Program-made: the position numbers and the translations under genes | DNA from: an uncultured bacterium | Lineage (GTDB): Bacteria; Hydrogenedentota; Hydrogenedentia; Hydrogenedentales; CAITNO01 | Length of the DNA stretch: 6,912 bases | Direction of reading: 5' to 3' | NCBI GenBank assembly: GCA_937923585.1 | Contig: CALDSM010000069.1 | Span: 1-6,912, forward strand | The notes under the pieces: generated by a model | Databases searched by the model: none | The model's input: only the letters and a program-made list of their open reading frames with translations | What the model was told of the DNA's origin: nothing | In this document: piece by piece, positions 6,401-6,912 of the stretch | Numbering within the stretch: the first letter of the stretch is position 1 | Layout: every line of letters starts with the position of its first letter

Positions 6401-6430
6401 ATTGTCCATTGTCAATTGTCAATTGTCCAT
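6401..6430. repeat. Right heptamer array (ATTGTCC/ATTGTCA), inverted partner of the left array
   Basis: Four tandem 7-nt units run from 6401 to 6428: ATTGTCC, ATTGTCA, ATTGTCA, ATTGTCC. They are reverse complements of the units at 5971-5998, and 6401-6424 is a perfect 24-nt match to the left array. The stop codon of the LolD-like gene (TAA, 6432-6430 on the minus strand) directly adjoins it. Confidence 0.9.
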
Positions 6431-6912
6431 TAACGCCGCGTCTCCGCGCGGCCGCCGTGAATGGCGGTCCAGTGGTGGGCGCGCGCGGCCAGTGATTCGT
6501 CGTGGGTGACGATGACGAGCGTCACGTTGTCCTGCGCATTGAGGTTGAAGAGCAGTTCCACGATTTCCCGGCCGGTGTTCTCGTCGAGGTTGCCGGTGGG
6601 TTCGTCGGTCAGCACGACGGAGGGGTTGTTGAACAGGGCGCGCGCGATGGCCACACGCTGCTGCTCGCCGCCGGAAAGTTCAGACGGGCGATGCGAAGCG
6701 CGCTTGCCGATCTTCATATATTCAAGAAGCTGCTGCGCACGCTCCGCTGCGGCTTTCTTGGACAACCCGCGTATCATCTGCGGCATCATCACATTCTCCA
6801 GCGCGGAAAATTCCGGCAGGAGATGGTGAAACTGATAGACGAAACCGACGTCGTTGCGGCGCACTGCCGTGCGCTCATCGTCAGAAAGCTTGCTGCAAGA
6901 GCGCCCGTCTAG
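6430..6912 (-). CDS. lolD: LolD-like lipoprotein-export ABC transporter ATPase (3' part; 5' end outside window)
   Basis: The last 160 residues of an ABC-transporter nucleotide-binding subunit; the frame is open to the right edge, so about 70 N-terminal residues including Walker A are missing. Visible in order (numbered from the first codon in the window): LSDDERTAMRRNDVGFVYQ with the Q-loop Gln27, FHHLLPEFSALENVMMP at 28-44, which is highly typical of LolD, signature LSGGEQQRVAIARAL at 79-93, Walker B VVLTDEP at 99-105 with catalytic Glu104, D-loop NLD at 108-110 and switch His137 in VTHD. LolD powers LolCDE, which extracts lipoproteins from the inner membrane for transfer to the outer membrane. 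A LolC/E-type permease gene would be expected beyond the right edge. An ATPase of the closely related MacB/FtsE-like group is the main alternative. It is convergent with the peptidase gene across the repeat cassette. Confidence 0.85.
   Translation of the reverse strand, partial: LDGRSCSKLSDDERTAVRRNDVGFVYQFHHLLPEFSALENVMMPQMIRGLSKKAAAERAQQLLEYMKIGKRASHRPSELSGGEQQRVAIARALFNNPSVVLTDEPTGNLDENTGREIVELLFNLNAQDNVTLVIVTHDESLAARAHHWTAIHGGRAETRR

Noticed and set aside
5968..6430. CRISPR-like or regulatory tandem array
   Set aside because: Units are 7 nt, directly adjoining and without spacers, and the two arrays are inverted; this is not CRISPR architecture.

Overview
The window looks like chromosomal DNA of a Gram-negative, environmental bacterium of the Planctomycetota / PVC / Candidatus Hydrogenedentota type, possibly from a metagenome-assembled genome. 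This is inferred from four things: a pair of Tat-exported sugar-acting proteins (DUF1080 plus Gfo/Idh/MocA oxidoreductase) of a kind greatly expanded in those phyla; a LolD-type ATPase, which implies an outer membrane; a secreted peptidase with an Ig-like domain and a Pro/Gly C-terminal anchor; and high GC over most of the window. No rRNA or tRNA gene is present, so the phylum is not proven.

Layout, left to right. Positions 1-293 hold no gene that I can support, only short dyads. Positions 294-2036 (minus) encode a standalone SIR2-family protein of 580 residues, a type linked to NAD+-depleting anti-phage defence; this part is visibly less GC-rich than the genes to its right. Positions 2037-2422 form a gene-free stretch full of GC-rich hairpins, one of which (2357-2387) fits an intrinsic terminator for the next operon. 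Positions 2423-4525 (minus) are a two-gene operon: a DUF1080 / 3-keto-glycoside hydrolase-like protein (promoter-proximal) followed by a Gfo/Idh/MocA oxidoreductase. Both carry twin-arginine signals and probably act together on sugars oxidised at C3, outside the cytoplasm. Positions 4526-4753 are a divergent promoter region. Positions 4754-5980 (plus) encode a secreted, probably surface-anchored C39-like papain-fold peptidase with an Ig-like domain.

Positions 5968-6430 are a compact cassette between two convergent genes. Inverted arrays of a 7-nt repeat flank a frameshifted four-helix-bundle (S23/IVS-type) gene. The left array supplies the stop codon of the peptidase gene, and the right array abuts the stop codon of the next gene. 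Positions 6430-6912 (minus) are the 3' part of a LolD-like lipoprotein-export ATPase gene that runs off the right edge.

The items most worth a second look are the SIR2 gene with no visible partner, the inverted-repeat cassette carrying a broken four-helix-bundle gene, and the calcium-loop-like motif placed directly before the predicted catalytic histidine of the peptidase.
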